Shown one piece after another: positions 32,450 to 44,533 of a stretch of DNA of 64,000 bases. Position 1 is the first letter of the stretch. Every line of letters begins with the position of its first letter. Under the pieces are notes generated by a model. That model did not search any database and was not told the origin of the DNA. It saw only the letters and a list, made by a program, of their open reading frames with translations. This stretch comes from Amaurobius ferox. Lineage: Eukaryota; Arthropoda; Arachnida; Araneae; Amaurobiidae. Location: contig OX578137.1 in the NCBI GenBank assembly GCA_951213105.1, positions 60,710,736-60,774,735 of the forward strand, read 5' to 3'. The position numbers were made by a program, and so were the translations under genes.

Positions 32450-34640
32450 CCATTGCATATTAGCAAATATACAGATGATCTAAGGAAGTATTGAAGAGGT
32501 ATAATCTCTTATTTTATGAATTTTAGTGAATTTTATCGAACAAATGTTTAGTGATGTGAATTTTTCATAGAAAAGTAATTAAAACCATAAAAAATATTAT
32601 TATCGTCAAGATTAGAAAATAAACTCTGTTTTGACGAATAAGGATAATCTAGTTAAGTTCCCATTTTTATTTTCACAATTTTTATTTCTTCAGTTAGTAA
32701 GGAAGACTCTCTGTGTTGGAAATAATTAATAATATCGGTTTTTAAAATAGCTTGGGAACATTAAAACGAAGGTTGCTTACCCAAAGGTGATTTCTTGTAA
32801 ATGAAATTTTTGCAAGTTGCCAGGGTTGAAGAATGATAGGTTATAACTATTTTGAGGAAGAAGTTTATGATTTTTAGTTGGAATTTTAGTTTCTTGTTAG
32901 GGAGTTTCACCAGGGATTCAGGATCTAATAATAACGTTTTCATATGAATTAAATTTTATATTTTTTCAGTATTTTTGGTTTTATCAACTATTTCAAGAAT
33001 AAAAGTTGAGTAAAAATTGTCCTGTAGATTTAGATCTGGAAACGGAGAAGATGCAGAATACATTTTGGAATTATATTGCAAATTATGTTTATAATTAACC
33101 AGAAATGATGTAAACTTGAGCATTTTCAATTTGAGAATTTTGAATTATAGAACAGTTAAATGATTCAACCAAATAAGAAACCTGTACAAAGGTAAAATTG
33201 TTCATCATTTTATTATTTTTGTTCTTTTCTTCAAAACAACAAGAAATGCTAAAAATGGACCCTTTGAGCAAAATTACTTCATAATTTTGAAGTTGAAAGC
33301 AATTCTTTATATTGTTAATTAGATTTTTTACAAATGATGTAAGATTCTTGTTATGTTAACAGTTTTAAACAGATAATTAATTAGTAATAGTCAAGTTAGA
33401 ATACTGTTATTTGGTTAAACTGAAATTTTATGAAATTCATCAAGAGAGACCAGGTCATTATTTATAGTAATAACATCTTTATCGATTTCATTTGAGATAG
33501 TATAATCGTTACTTTACCTATTTTACAATCATTTCATTTAAACTCAGATTTTATGCGTTCATTGGAGTAAGAGTGGAGATAAATAACAGAATCTTGAGAC
33601 GATGAACAATTCATCAGTTCTGAATCCGTCTACTTTCAGATACAAAAGAGTTTTGATGGATTACTGAAGGACCATTTATAAATATCACAATCATTTGCAT
33701 TATATTCTTCCTTTGATTGCATATTATTTTCCCACAAATGAACATGCTGTTAGGAGAACATAATAAATTACGAATTACATTTTTTCCTAAGGTATATTCA
33801 TCCCCTTTACCTTTCATCTAGACACTTAATACATTTCTTTTAACAAGGTTTCCACTCATAGATTTAGTAATTTCAATGTCCTTTGGTTGATTATAAATAG
33901 CTTCTGATAATTCAGATTTCTCTTCGAAGTGTCGATAGCTTTAATATCTTTGTGTGTTTGCGTGAGTTAGGTAGGTTTGGATAAGAAGAAAATGATAGTA
34001 ACTATTAGTCTGATTAAAATCGATAAAAGAATCAATTATCTTCAAAATTTTCCCAAGGAAAAAAAAGGCTTAACAGAAAAATTAATGGAATTAAATGCAA
34101 TTGAAGAAACTGGAAGTGTATCATAAGTAAAATTCGACGTAATTCTCCAAAAATTTTGCGTTATTGAGATATTTTGAATTTATTGGGCTAAGTATACAGT
34201 GAATTTGAGTATAGGAAATAATCGATTATCAAAATGTTTGTGGTAGTGTTCTTAACATTGCATGGTGAAATTTATATTACAAATAGTGATTATTTATAAA
34301 GAAGTTGCGGTTGAACAAGCATATTTATGGGTCTCTTGACGTTCGTTATATACAAGTTTCCTATATAAAGATTCTGGCGCATTAGCTGTTTTCTTTTAGA
34401 GATTGTGTCAGTTGTTCGCCCGTGTTATTTCAATAGCGATTGTGTATTGCATGGTTGATATTTTATTTATTAGTATCATTTGCGAAAAAGTCTTAAATAT
34501 TTAAATATCTTTTCGAACCTGAGAGAAGAAAAACATGGGTTATTAATTGTAAGAAAATAAACCTTAATAATTAAACAAAGTAAGTGCCTTAGACTACACA
34601 CAATAATGGCAGCTATTTCTCTCTTGTGTATGTAGGGTTC
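32450..34640. other. No gene recognised
   Basis: About 2.2 kb of AT-rich single-copy-looking DNA. No ORF over about 67 codons, no strong splice pair with an open frame, and no repeat shared within the window. Confidence 0.4.
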
Positions 34641-34645
34641 TTATT

Positions 34646-34830
34646 ACTTTCCGTATAATACATGTTAATGTATAGGGAAAGTATTGAAATTTTGATGAAA
34701 ATCGACGGACCTTTTCGACGGACCTAAAAGTTTGGAACACTGTAGACCCCGAAAAAGCTATTTTTAGCGTGACGTCTGTATGTAGAGCTGCTTGTGCGTG
34801 CATCTGCTTGTTTATGTAATACATGTACCT
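34646..34830 (+). mobile_element. H2 hairpin element, partial
   Basis: Begins with a stem-loop ACTTTCCGTATAATACAT paired with ATGTATAGGGAAAGT (34646-34682), then GTATTG and GACGTCTGTATG, like the minus-strand element at 4880-5243. Confidence 0.4.
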
Positions 34831-34849
34831 ATCCTAATTTATATATCCT

Positions 34850-35430
34850 AAAACTAAATCTAAAATTTATCTATTCTAAAACTAAACTTGCTCTGACTTC
34901 CCACCTTTTGCCTTATAAATTGGGTCTTCCTTACAATCCTCCGATCTTCCATCCTCTGGTTCAGTTTTGTAGCGAATTCAATTTTAAACCTTCCCATTCT
35001 AATGTTAATCCTATGGTTAGTTGTATTCATATCGATAAGTTTAAAATTAATATCTTAACTTAGACCGAGGCGTATGTTGTCCCCCTCTTTTCTCCTGTAA
35101 ATAGTTATAAATTTTATATTGGCAGTAATAAACTTACTGTTGGTATTGGATTATTCGAACATACCCATGATATTCGAAATAATACATTTTCCTCTGCTTT
35201 ATCCCAATTTGTTATTAATGATAACTTTATTCCTATTTTCGATAAACCTTTCATTTAACTAAATGGAATAATCCACGTAATATTTTGCTTTTCGAATCAC
35301 TCGAATATTTTGCTTTTCGAATTATTTATATTTATCGTGACTCCATTTGTAATTTTGACCCTGTTTCCCGTGGCCTCAGTTCTCGTGGCGTTTCATTCTC
35401 GTCTCTTTACGTGTTAAATTATTATCTGCA
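34850..35430 (+). pseudogene. Penelope-like element, GIY-YIG endonuclease fragment
   Basis: A linker-like frame (HPLVQFCSEFNF, SNVNPMV) is followed by VNSYKFYIGSNKLTVGIGLF EHTHDIR and then LSQFVINDNFIPIF, resembling a GIY-YIG nuclease module with its downstream His-containing segment. In another frame FESLEYFAFRIIYIYRDSIC then FDPVSRGLSSRG resembles the C-terminal tail of such elements. Stops and a frameshift break it. It looks different from the Penelope-like element at 51.5-54 kb. Assignment rests on motif reading only. Confidence 0.4.
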
Positions 35431-36960
35431 TTTTTAGACATCTTTATAAGTTATTCTTATATTTTACTTTTGCTGCGTCAATTTTATAATATAATGTTCG
35501 TCATTCCAATATTTTACCTTGTGTAGTTTGGACATGCATATAGTAAATTATGTTATCAGTTTTTGACTGGGTATGAAAACCCAATGTATCTTCTTTTTTC
35601 GCAATTATTTCTTATGTTGGACGTTCAGCGTGAGATATCGCTCAGTTTTAATGTGGTTTTAAAGTAATTTAATATTAACAAAAATAAAGGACTTTTATTC
35701 TATAGTATTTTATTTTTCAAATTTAATTTTTAGACATGATTCCGTATATTTTATTATGCCAAAGCAAAGTTATCAAAGTTATCAAAGGGCTAAATTATCT
35801 TCAATTTCTTTTGTAAAAATTAAAGAAACATATTCTTAAATTTGTTGTCTTCCGCAAAAGTTTAAGATTAATGGGGAAATCAGTTTGATAAAATTGATAA
35901 AATAAAAATTGAAAAATAATATTTAAAATATTTCTGTAAATCTCTGCTCGACTTGAGAATATAAAAACATTACATTTTATGTTATAAATTTTCGTACGGA
36001 AATTATTCATTTTCAAATTTTAGTTTTCAAGGTGGGAACAGGTCTGTTACGCTGATTTATATAGACCCATATACCCGTTCTTCGTACGAAGGATATAATA
36101 TATAGAAACTTAAAATTTACGATCATGGGCAAGCTCCTATAGTATACAAAATGATATTGTTTAGCAAAATATTCTATTAGAATATTTAATTTAAAGCTCC
36201 TAAAAATAAGTTTAAGAATATCTGTTCCTGCTATAAAAAATTATCTTCATGGGCATATCTGAAGAATAAAACATCCTGGTCCCGTTTGTAATCAAATTTA
36301 CAAAAAATATGAAGTTGAATCAATATATGCGAAATAAAAGCACTAAAATTTTATGGGATCCGTACTACTTATATTCGCGAATATTAGACGATATACTCGT
36401 ATATTAGTAGACGATTACAAGTACTACAACATATGAGTTTCTAAAATCTTTGCCAAAATAAAACAGATGATGTAATAAATTGAATATATCAATAATCCCC
36501 GTAAACTTTATACCAGAAGGCCGTAATTGATTCTAATATATGCCAATATATGTCAAAATATGTGCCAATATACCTGTACTACTTATATTCTTGTAAATTT
36601 GAAGATATAACCGTGCATTTGTAGAAGATTACCTGTACTAAGTACTATATATGAGATTCAATCAATTTTTGCAAAAATAGAACAATGACGTAATAAATTG
36701 AAAATATCAATAATAACAATGTTTGAACTGGCAGACCTTAATTGATATATCCAGTCAAAAATGCAACATCAATGAAATTTATTTTATATACATATCTTTA
36801 TTATTTAAATCGGAAAAGATTTAATAGAAATCGTCTGCTGCATAAATACATTGGATTTAAATCCGTTGATAAGTGACATGATATCATTTTCTTCAAATAA
36901 ATTAGCGGAAAGTGTATCGTCTGCATAATGCTATTTCTATGGAAGGTTTAATTGTTGATT
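35430..36960. other. No gene recognised
   Basis: AT-rich sequence with a diverged internal repeat around CGTACTACTTATATTC near 36360 and 36570. No supported gene. Confidence 0.35.
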
Positions 36961-37145
36961 TTTAATTAATATCACGACAACCCCTGGACCTAAACACGAA
37001 ACATGAACTGAATTTTAACTAGGGCTATTTCAAGTCTACCCACAAAATTTCATTAAATTCGGTTCAGCCGTTCCCCCATGATGATGAGACATACAGATAG
37101 ACAAACAGACAGACAGATTTTCAGTTTTATGTATACAGATTAATA
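36960..37145 (+). mobile_element. LINE 3' tail remnant
   Basis: AAATTCGGTTCAGCCGTTC followed by a CAGACAGACAGA tract and TTTTATGTATACAGAT is the common 3' end of RTE-type and related arthropod LINEs. Nothing coding remains. Confidence 0.4.
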
Positions 37146-37149
37146 CAAC

Positions 37150-38050
37150 TTGCATCCATATTTTAAACTATCATTTTACTGCATAGACTATATTACCATC
37201 ATTGTTCTGGTAATAATCAAGTTTGTCATAGGAAATATTGCTATGGAAATCTATAATTTCATATTATTCGATTTTTACTAATGATAATCTCTAAAAATTC
37301 TATTGAAAGATTTATCAAATCCTTTAGAATGAAGGGTTATGTGTTGTAATTGTGACTATTTGGATCAACGATGAAAATCTTTTCTTGCAAAATTTGCAAA
37401 ATGCAGAGAAAAAAATAGAAATAAAATTACAGGCTATTTAAAAATGGATTCTGCTTTAAGACAGCCGAGTTGAGACTCACTTCATTTAATTCTACTTGTT
37501 TTTAATACGATTGTCCTATTACTTTATAGCTATACTCGTAATGCGTGCATAGAGAGAAATAATTACTTTTTATCTTTTAAACAATAAACTATTAAAGAAT
37601 ATTATGAAAGTAAACACATTTGGCTAGTTGAAGCATAAACAATTAATTAAATTCATCAAAATTTTCAAAGGTAGAAAAGAGCCTCTTTCGTCAGGATTAG
37701 ACGAAGTAGGCATAATAACAAAGGTAAATAAATTTCTGTCAACAGAGGACCCGAAAGATAGCCGTTGCTAGACAGGGAAACTTGATAATTTAAAGAAAAA
37801 CCAAGGATGTATGGAACGGGGTGAAACAAATAACAACTGTAAATTACCTAATAAAATTAGATGAAAACTATCTCAGTATCATATTTTGGTTGAGGAGCAT
37901 ATGACGTTCCTTAGTGATTCTAGATAGCTCTCTAAGGAACCGCTTGTGTCGATATAATGGGATTGAATGTTTGAGTTTTTTTCTAATAACAATTTAATAA
38001 ATAAACATAGATTGAGAAATAATAAAAAACTAAAATCATATGAAATAATG
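37150..38050. other. Intron or 3' flank of the Pro-rich gene
   Basis: Downstream of the Pro-rich exon on the minus strand. No terminal exon could be picked out. Confidence 0.35.
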
Positions 38051-38056
38051 TCTGAC

Positions 38057-39295
38057 CTTCACTTGACGTTCCATTATCGGAATTGTTGTTTAAAGCTGCC
38101 AATATATCCAGAAAGAATCCTTGCGGAAAATCGAAGTTGGGATACTCATTCGGTACATCAGGAGGTAGCAAATAATCCTTGGAGTCATCAGATTTAGAAT
38201 TAGTTTTTGCAGTGGCAGTAAGAGATTTATTCTTCTCTGCCATTTTATTCCTATTATTTTTCCTTTTCTTGATATTTTTAGCAGTATTGCCTTTTGGAAT
38301 GCCAGATGTCGTGTATCCGGTTGGAAGAGAGTTATCTTCAGACTTACGAGTTGTACTATCGTCGATGATTAAAGGCGTTTCATTTGAAGGGTATTTAGAA
38401 TTTTCTGCTTTATTTTGAGGAGATTGAGGATTGGGAATATTTTGTGTATTACAGGGTTGTACATACGGATTTTCAAACACTCCTGGATTAGCATTTAGAC
38501 CTTGTTGGGGATTTTCGAAACCCAGAGGCGGAAAATTAGGAAAGGATCCTTGTTGGTTAGATAACAATGCACCACGTGGAGGAAATCCTTGAGGTTGTAC
38601 ATTTTGATTCATCGGTATTGGCTGTTTTTGAAGAAATGATGGTAAAGGTGGTCCAAATCTATTTGTGCTAGGTGGTGGTGCATATAAAATTTTGCTATTT
38701 GGTGGTGGCCAAGGGATTTGGAACGTGTTCCCTGGCGATGGTGGTATTGAAGGAGGCTTTATAAATGGATTTATTGGAATCGGTGGCATGTTCATAGGCG
38801 ATTGATTTGAAAATGTTCCACGTAACGGCGGTCTTGGAGGAGGTTGTGGTCTATAGTTCATAGGCCCTGGATTTGAAAATGCGCCTGAAAACGGTGGTGA
38901 TGGAGGTAGTTGTGGTCTGCTGTTCATTGATCCTTTTTCTGCGTATGCTCCAGAAAATGACTGTGGTGGAGGCATTTGTGGTCTGTTGTTCGCAAAACCT
39001 TGATTTGGATATGCTCCAAGATATGGCTGAGGTGGAAGAAGTTGCGGCCTGTTCATAGATTCTTGATCTAAATATCTTCCAGGAAAAGGTATTGGTGGTG
39101 GTGGGGGCGGCGGAGGCGGAGGAGGCTGTGGTGGTTTATTGGTAGGCCAAACTTGTCCGACATTGCTAGACTCGATTGTTGGGGGTGACTTATTGTTATC
39201 TATATTAGCAAAATTAGCAAATGCTGAACTTTCTCTGGCGTTTACAGAAAATCCTTCAGCACTAGCTTGAGCACTTGCTGAAGATATGTCCAAAC
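38057..39295 (-). CDS. Pro-rich protein exon (E')
   Basis: A 413-codon open internal exon of an unrecognised gene. Order: an Ala/Ser-rich start (SSASAQASAEGFSVNARESS), a run of eleven prolines near residue 65, about five repeats of roughly 24 residues with the core NRPQxPPPxxFSGA, a Pro/Gly/Asn-rich middle, then a polar C-terminal part with NETPLIIDDSTTRKSEDNSL and a Lys-rich stretch, and an acidic end. The acceptor TTCTGCAG/GTTTGG and donor GTGAAG/GTCAGA are both good. The exon is symmetric (phase 1 at both ends). It begins with Leu-Asp and ends in a split Gly codon, like the Ser/Thr exons. A secreted structural role is plausible but not shown. It lacks a start codon. Confidence 0.7.
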
Positions 39296-40280
39296 CTGCA
39301 GAATTTAAATTGAATTTGAACGTAGAAATCTGATTTCTTAAATATAAAAATGTATAATTATCTCATTACCTATAAGTTTAATAAATTTGCTTATTTATTT
39401 TCAAGGTAATTTGAATCTATAATTATAGAGAAAAAAAATTGTAAATTTATAAATGTAATAAAAACTTTATCTCATGTAAATATCATGAAATTTATGAATA
39501 TCATTTTATAAATTTCATAAAAAGTACATGCTGAGAAGTTAAAAAGTGAATATTATATTGATAAAATGTGAGCTATCAGATATCAGAGTATGCGATGTTT
39601 AAATTCATAATCACCAAACCCGTTGATTGGGGGATATTCTCAAAGCTAGTCGGGATCGTGTTTCCAGTGAAACAATTAATATCAGTGGACTATGATTGAT
39701 ATTTTTAAAGCATGAATTTATTAAAAGGAAATTATATTTCCTTCTGTTATTAATGCTAAATCGTAGAATTTCCTAACTAAAGATACTTTAACGGTTGTTT
39801 TTTTTACTTTCTGCTTTCTAAGACCGGTTATAAAGAAGTACTTATTTTAAATATGCCTGTCAAAACGAGAGGTAAATTACAATATCATCAACAGACTATT
39901 TTAGTCAGAATGATTATATTATCCGTTGTTACATTTTTTTATGATTATCAGCAATATGAAAATCATGTAATTTTCGTGTCAGATCTACAGTGTAATAGAG
40001 ATATGACTTTGAAACAGATGCTGAGAAAATGTTTAAAGACAAATAAGTGTTTAATAAAATTATAATAGAAATAAAAATAAAAATATATGTTTTTTTTTTG
40101 ACGTTATAGGATAAGGTAAGGCAATTTGGTGGTACATTTGAATCATTCAATTTTGCTGTACAATTAAATATTTGACAAATAGGTAATGCATGGTTAAAAT
40201 TTAAAATAACACATTGTAATATATGGTTGATTTGAGAGGGAAAATGTTATGAGAGAGATCTCTTTAAACTTTACACTTGC

Positions 40281-40871
40281 AGCGGCTGAATGTTGCCAGA
40301 CCCGAACCAGGGACCTGGTGCTTACAAGACCGACATTATAAGGTTAGAGCAAAGCTAGCTTTGACTGCGATCTTATAATTCGGTACAGGTTCTAAGCATC
40401 TTTGATCAGATGTCTTTGGCAGGAGTAGAGTCGTCTGCTGCGGTACACCCCCCCCCCTTGATCAGAAGCCCGGGTCGAATTTCGGCGAGAAGGGGTCGGC
40501 GTAGAAAAGCCCCCGCGTGTCCCCATCCGAAAACTCAGTTGAGGGGCTGAAGGCCGGGAGGCGTGTCGCCTCGGGCGTGACGTCAGTCGTGGTCAACCAG
40601 GAAGGGAGTGGTAGGGTCTCTGGCTCCGTGTGGTGCTGCCATATCGTATTGAGAGGTGAGAACGTTGGAGAGAGAAGGTTGCGTGTTTCAAGCGTCCAGT
40701 CATCATTGTAGCGGCTGAATGTTGCCAGGTCCGAACCAGGGACCTGGTGCTTACAAGACCGACATTATAAGGTTAGAGCAAAAGCTAGCCTCGACTCCGA
40801 TCTTATAATTCGGGTACAGGTTCCAAGCATCTTTGATTAGATGTCTTTGGCAGGAGCAGAGTCGTCTGCTG
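40281..40871 (-). mobile_element. tRNA-Thr-derived SINE with flanking direct repeats
   Basis: Two 160-bp direct copies (40281-40440 and 40710-40871) enclose a GC-rich 270-bp middle. On the minus strand each copy contains TCGGTCTTGTAAGCACC and CCTGGTTCGGGTC, resembling the anticodon arm (TGT) and B box of tRNA-Thr. A degenerate A box precedes it. It may be one SINE next to a truncated second copy, or a composite. It is inserted in the intron of the Pro-rich gene. Confidence 0.55.
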
Positions 40872-41135
40872 TCGCACACTTTTGAAAACGTTTAAGAGGA
40901 TAAGAAATTTATCGATATGGGAGGTAAAGCGGTAGGAGTAGGATGTATAGTTGGTGATAATTGGAAAAAAATAAATAAAAATTTCAAATTGCTAAAGCAA
41001 AAAAGCCATTATTACTGCTTAATATTCTAATTACATGTCTGAATTATTTTCGCAGTCACCACATATACAAATTGCTACAGCATGTTTGAATAATTCATGT
41101 TAGTTATGTGAAGTAAATAAATGTCATCAACTTAC

Positions 41136-41162
41136 CTGTATAATCAAAGTAGCTTGCAGATA
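41136..41162 (-). other. Candidate untranslated first exon of the Pro-rich gene
   Basis: A short exon ends at the strong donor TTATACAG/GTAAGTTG (last exon base 41136). The start is estimated about 25-30 bases below a TATA box. It has no ATG. It is the nearest such signal upstream of the exon at 39295 on the same strand; the coding exon that must lie between was not found. Confidence 0.4.
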
Positions 41163-41179
41163 CGTAGACTAAAATGCTA

Positions 41180-41198
41180 TTTTATATGCAATTTTATA
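41180..41198 (-). promoter_or_regulatory. Twin TATA boxes upstream of the Pro-rich gene
   Basis: Minus strand carries TATAAAATTGCATATAAAA, two TATAAAA motifs at 41192-41198 and 41180-41186. The downstream one is correctly spaced for initiation near 41155-41162, just before the short exon with the consensus donor. Confidence 0.45.
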
Positions 41199-41763
41199 TG
41201 AGTGGGCTGACTAAGCTTCTGACTTTGTCTGCCTACTTTGTTCTAGGTTAGTTGTTCTGTAAAGTAGAAAACTTTAAAAAAAAATGTGTATGTGGTGTAA
41301 ATTAGCATTTTAGAAGCCGAGTTCCTTGCTGAATGTGATCGTATAACAATTGACCGTACTGCATTTCTTTCACTGATATGAATTGTTTGACGATAAATCC
41401 CTTAAAACTTAATAGAATATTTGATATTTAGTTATGCTGTATAATGCAATATTTCATAGTCTTTGTTCGTTGCTGAAAGTGATCAGATAAAAGTTATAAA
41501 CGCTGTGTCCCCAACACTGTTGCATATAAACCAAAGATAACTGTCTTCAAGAAGTCTGCATGGGATGTGCAGTTTAATGTTGTACAGATGGAATTCGTTG
41601 AAGAAAGTCATCCAATTAAAAAGGTGAGAATAATAATAGGTAACGACTGTTGCGCAAATTGATAAATATGCAACTATTTTTTATGTAATTCGAGAACGAT
41701 TTCTGAATATTTTTACGAAAAAACGATTAGCTATAGGAAAATGCAACATGCTGTATTTGGAAT

Positions 41764-42063
41764 ATGAACTCAAAGAGTTTCAGATTACGCATGCGCAAGA
41801 ATTGGTCCATAGCTATCACTAGCGTACTTTATCGCTGTAGAAAAAGACAAGATGGCGAGTGGAAAGGAGCATGTTTTCTGCCATTTGAAAATTCCTACCA
41901 CAAAGCATGTTATAACCGTGCCAGAGAACATTTAGAAGAAAGTGGTGAAAAAATGGGAACTCCATTTGTAAGTGGTATAAGAATGCCACGAGACCGACTA
42001 AGTAAAGGACATTGTTCTAGTGAACTGCAAGGGAGTGTGTTTATATTGAACTTTGATAAATAA
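41764..42063 (+). CDS. Hypothetical ORF, unknown function
   Basis: 99 codons starting at ATG. It includes SVLYRCRKRQDGEWKGACF, FENSYHKACYNRAREHLEES and GTPFVSGIRMPRDRLSKGHC, with balanced composition unlike random AT-rich frames and Cys/His that could bind metal. No family recognised. It may be a fragment of a host gene or of a transposon. No promoter or splice evidence. Confidence 0.3.
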   Translation: MNSKSFRLRMRKNWSIAITSVLYRCRKRQDGEWKGACFLPFENSYHKACYNRAREHLEESGEKMGTPFVSGIRMPRDRLSKGHCSSELQGSVFILNFDK

Positions 42064-42228
42064 TGTACAAAAATATCGTCACCAGTTCCAGTGCAATCGA
42101 GCCAAAATGGTTTTGCAAAAATGTTGCTATATCATTTTTTTTTGGAAATATTTGCTTTAAAGCGTTTAGTTCTCAGGATCAGCTATGAATGCCCAGATGA
42201 CATGAATCCAGCATCAAATTCGGTAGGG

Positions 42229-42820
42229 CAGTGGTTCCCAAACTGGGATCCCCGGACCCCTGGGGGTCCGCGACGAGGTTTCAGGGGGTCCGCGAACAAC
42301 ACGTAATATTTAACTAATCAATAGCTAGCTTTAAAAAAATAAAATTCATTATTTTTCTCCACTCTTATTTTAATTTTATTTTTTTAAATTAAATAATATA
42401 ATGAACTTTTTTCTAAATAACTTTGAATTAAATACATTCATGAAATTAATTTCAAACTGATAGGTTATATCTTCAAACAGAATTAAATTGTTTGGGAGTA
42501 GGTTTCGTTTTGGCACAATGCCATGATTAACGGTGACGATACTCTGATGTAGCTCGGACGTCAAAGCACTTGTAACTTTGAACATTACTACTAGAGACCG
42601 GACTATTAGCGAATACTACTAGAGACCGGACTACTAGAGAATACTACTAGAGACCGGACTACTAGAGAATACTACTAGAGACCGGATGACGTCAGCTTTG
42701 AATAGAGGGGGACGTAGCGAACGTTTCCCGCCTCTCCCCTTTCAATATGGTTTTAAGGGGTCCGCGAAAATTTTTTTTCTCTGAGGGGGGTCCACGGACC
42801 GGAAAGTTTGGGAACCACTG
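42229..42820. mobile_element. hAT MITE with perfect 8-bp target duplication
   Basis: Terminal inverted repeats CAGTGGTTCCCAAACT (left) and AGTTTGGGAACCACTG (right) are perfect. The 8-bp duplication CGGTAGGG lies at 42221-42228 and 42821-42828. Length 592 bp, no transposase. Subterminal GGGGTCCGCG motifs are repeated inside both ends. An internal 28-bp array lies at 42586-42686. Clear cut-and-paste insertion into the 146-bp tandem repeat. Confidence 0.95.
42586..42686. repeat. 28-bp tandem repeat inside the MITE
   Basis: About 3.6 units of TACTACTAGAGACCGGACTA plus eight bases. Confidence 0.9.
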
Positions 42821-43647
42821 CGGTAGGGGATAGGGGGATTTACTAAGGATTTCCATTTCCGTTTTTTTCCGGTTCAAAAATTTTCATTTTACTTAAAACA
42901 TCTATTTCTCAAAATTGGCTATAGATAGAGCTTATATGATAACTAATATGGATTCAATATCACATTTTGGAGGAGGAAGGGGTTCATTAATAATTTCAAC
43001 TTCTGGTTTGTTTTCCTCTTCCAGTTTAAATATTTTAATTGAAATATCTATTTATCAGGATTGGCTATAGATAAAGCTTAGATAATAACTAAAAATTCAG
43101 CATCAAATTCTGGAAGGATTAAGGGACTCAGGATTTCCACTTCAGGATCTGGAGATGTCACTTTCGATTCCAAAATTTACTTTTACCTTGAAACATCTAT
43201 TTCTCAAGATCTGCTATAGATATAGCTTGGATGATGAAGGATATGGATTTAGCATTAAATTCCAGAAGGGATAGTGATTCACTAAAGATTTAAACTTCAA
43301 GTTTTTCAACTTTCAGTTCAACAAATTTCCTTGAAACATCTATTTCTTTGGATTGGCTGTAGACAGAGCTTAGATGATGAGTAACGTGGATTAGGTATGG
43401 AATTCTAGAGGAGGAGAGAGATTCCCATTTCCGTTTTTGGATATGCTACTTCCGGTTTTTCCGAAAATAAACGACTGTACGAAATAAGTATACAAAAGAA
43501 AATTAAAATGCTTAATAATTCCGTCAATAAGTGTCCACATTATTTGCCTTCATTTGAAGGTTTCTCAATAAATTTCTTGTGCTAATAGCGTTTTGTTAAA
43601 TAAAACTCTAATGAAGTTTCAAATGTTTATTCGTTTTTTATCCAGTC

Positions 43648-43807
43648 TTATCTATTTCGTTTCCAAAATCCCTCATAATAGTAGTAAATAAAGGTTGGTT
43701 TTAGATTCGTGGAAACCCGAGCTGTGATGGGGAGCACTTCTGACCCACGATCTAATGTTAGAGTAATAATAAAAGTATCATCGTCAATTATAACGCATTG
43801 GGCCATC
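43648..43807 (-). CDS. Candidate terminal exon, unknown gene
   Basis: An acceptor-like ATATTTGCAG/G is followed by about 52 codons (MAQCVIIDDDTFIITLTLDR, GSEVLPITARVSTNLKPTFI, then a Tyr run and WKRNR) ending at a stop at 43648. The peptide is less biased than the surroundings. The plus strand is also open here, which weakens the case. Family unknown. Confidence 0.25.
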
Positions 43808-43904
43808 CTGCAAATATTCTTTGTGGGTGGTTTGTTCGTTTTGGGCCTTTTCAAGGAAATTAAAAATATTAAAATATTTTTGATTGTAGGTATAGGAACC
43901 ACTT

Positions 43905-44395
43905 TTTCAAAATGTTAAAGTATCGAAATTATAACCACATTTTCAAAATAGTTCATAATATTAAGATATCGAATTATAACCACATTTAAAAAATAGTTCA
44001 TAATATTAAAATATCGAAATTATAACCACATTTTAAAAAATGTTCATAATATTAATATATCGAATTATAATCACATTTAAGAAATAGTTCATAATATTAA
44101 AATATCGAAATTATAAACACATTTAGAAAATAGTTCATAATATTAAAGTATCGAAATTACTACATTTAAAAAATAGTTCATAATATTAAAATATTGAAAT
44201 TATAACAACATTTAAAAGATAGTTCATAATATTAAAGCATTAAAATTACCACATTTAAAAAACAGTTCTTAATATTGAAATATCGAAATTATAACCACAT
44301 TTTCAAAATAGTTCATAATATTGAAATATCGAAATTATAACCACATTTTCAAAATAGTTCATAATATTAAAATATCGAAATTACAACCACTACAT
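43905..44395. repeat. 46-bp minisatellite, about 10.5 units
   Basis: The unit begins TTCATAATATTAAAATATCG and continues with AAATTATAACCACATTT. Units differ by one- to three-base indels. No coding potential. Confidence 0.95.
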
Positions 44396-44533
44396 TTGGA
44401 AAATTAAGAACCCAATACAAAGTCCAATCATATATCCTCGTAGGACTTCAAATCATTACAAATTATTAGTTACAAATTACCATTCATAGTTACTTACACT
44501 TTTAGTTTTTGAGTTAGCATTATAAACTTTAAC

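Larger units (their letters stand above)
42150..43460. repeat. 146-bp tandem repeat, about five units, interrupted by a hAT MITE
   Basis: Successive units begin with CATCTATTTCTCAA-like text at 42899, 43045, 43194 and 43337 (spacing 146, 149 and 143). An earlier unit begins near 42155 and resumes after 42828. Units are diverged and contain no ORF. Confidence 0.75.

Noticed and set aside
39853..40065. Plus-strand 70-codon ORF inside the Pro-rich gene intron
   Set aside because: No paralog, promoter or domain; length is within chance for this composition.
40322..40328. Functional tRNA-Thr gene
   Set aside because: Acceptor stem and A box do not form a proper tRNA; it occurs as part of a repeated SINE.
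43905..44395. CRISPR-like array
   Set aside because: Eukaryotic context. The whole 46-bp unit repeats with no unique spacers, so it is a minisatellite.
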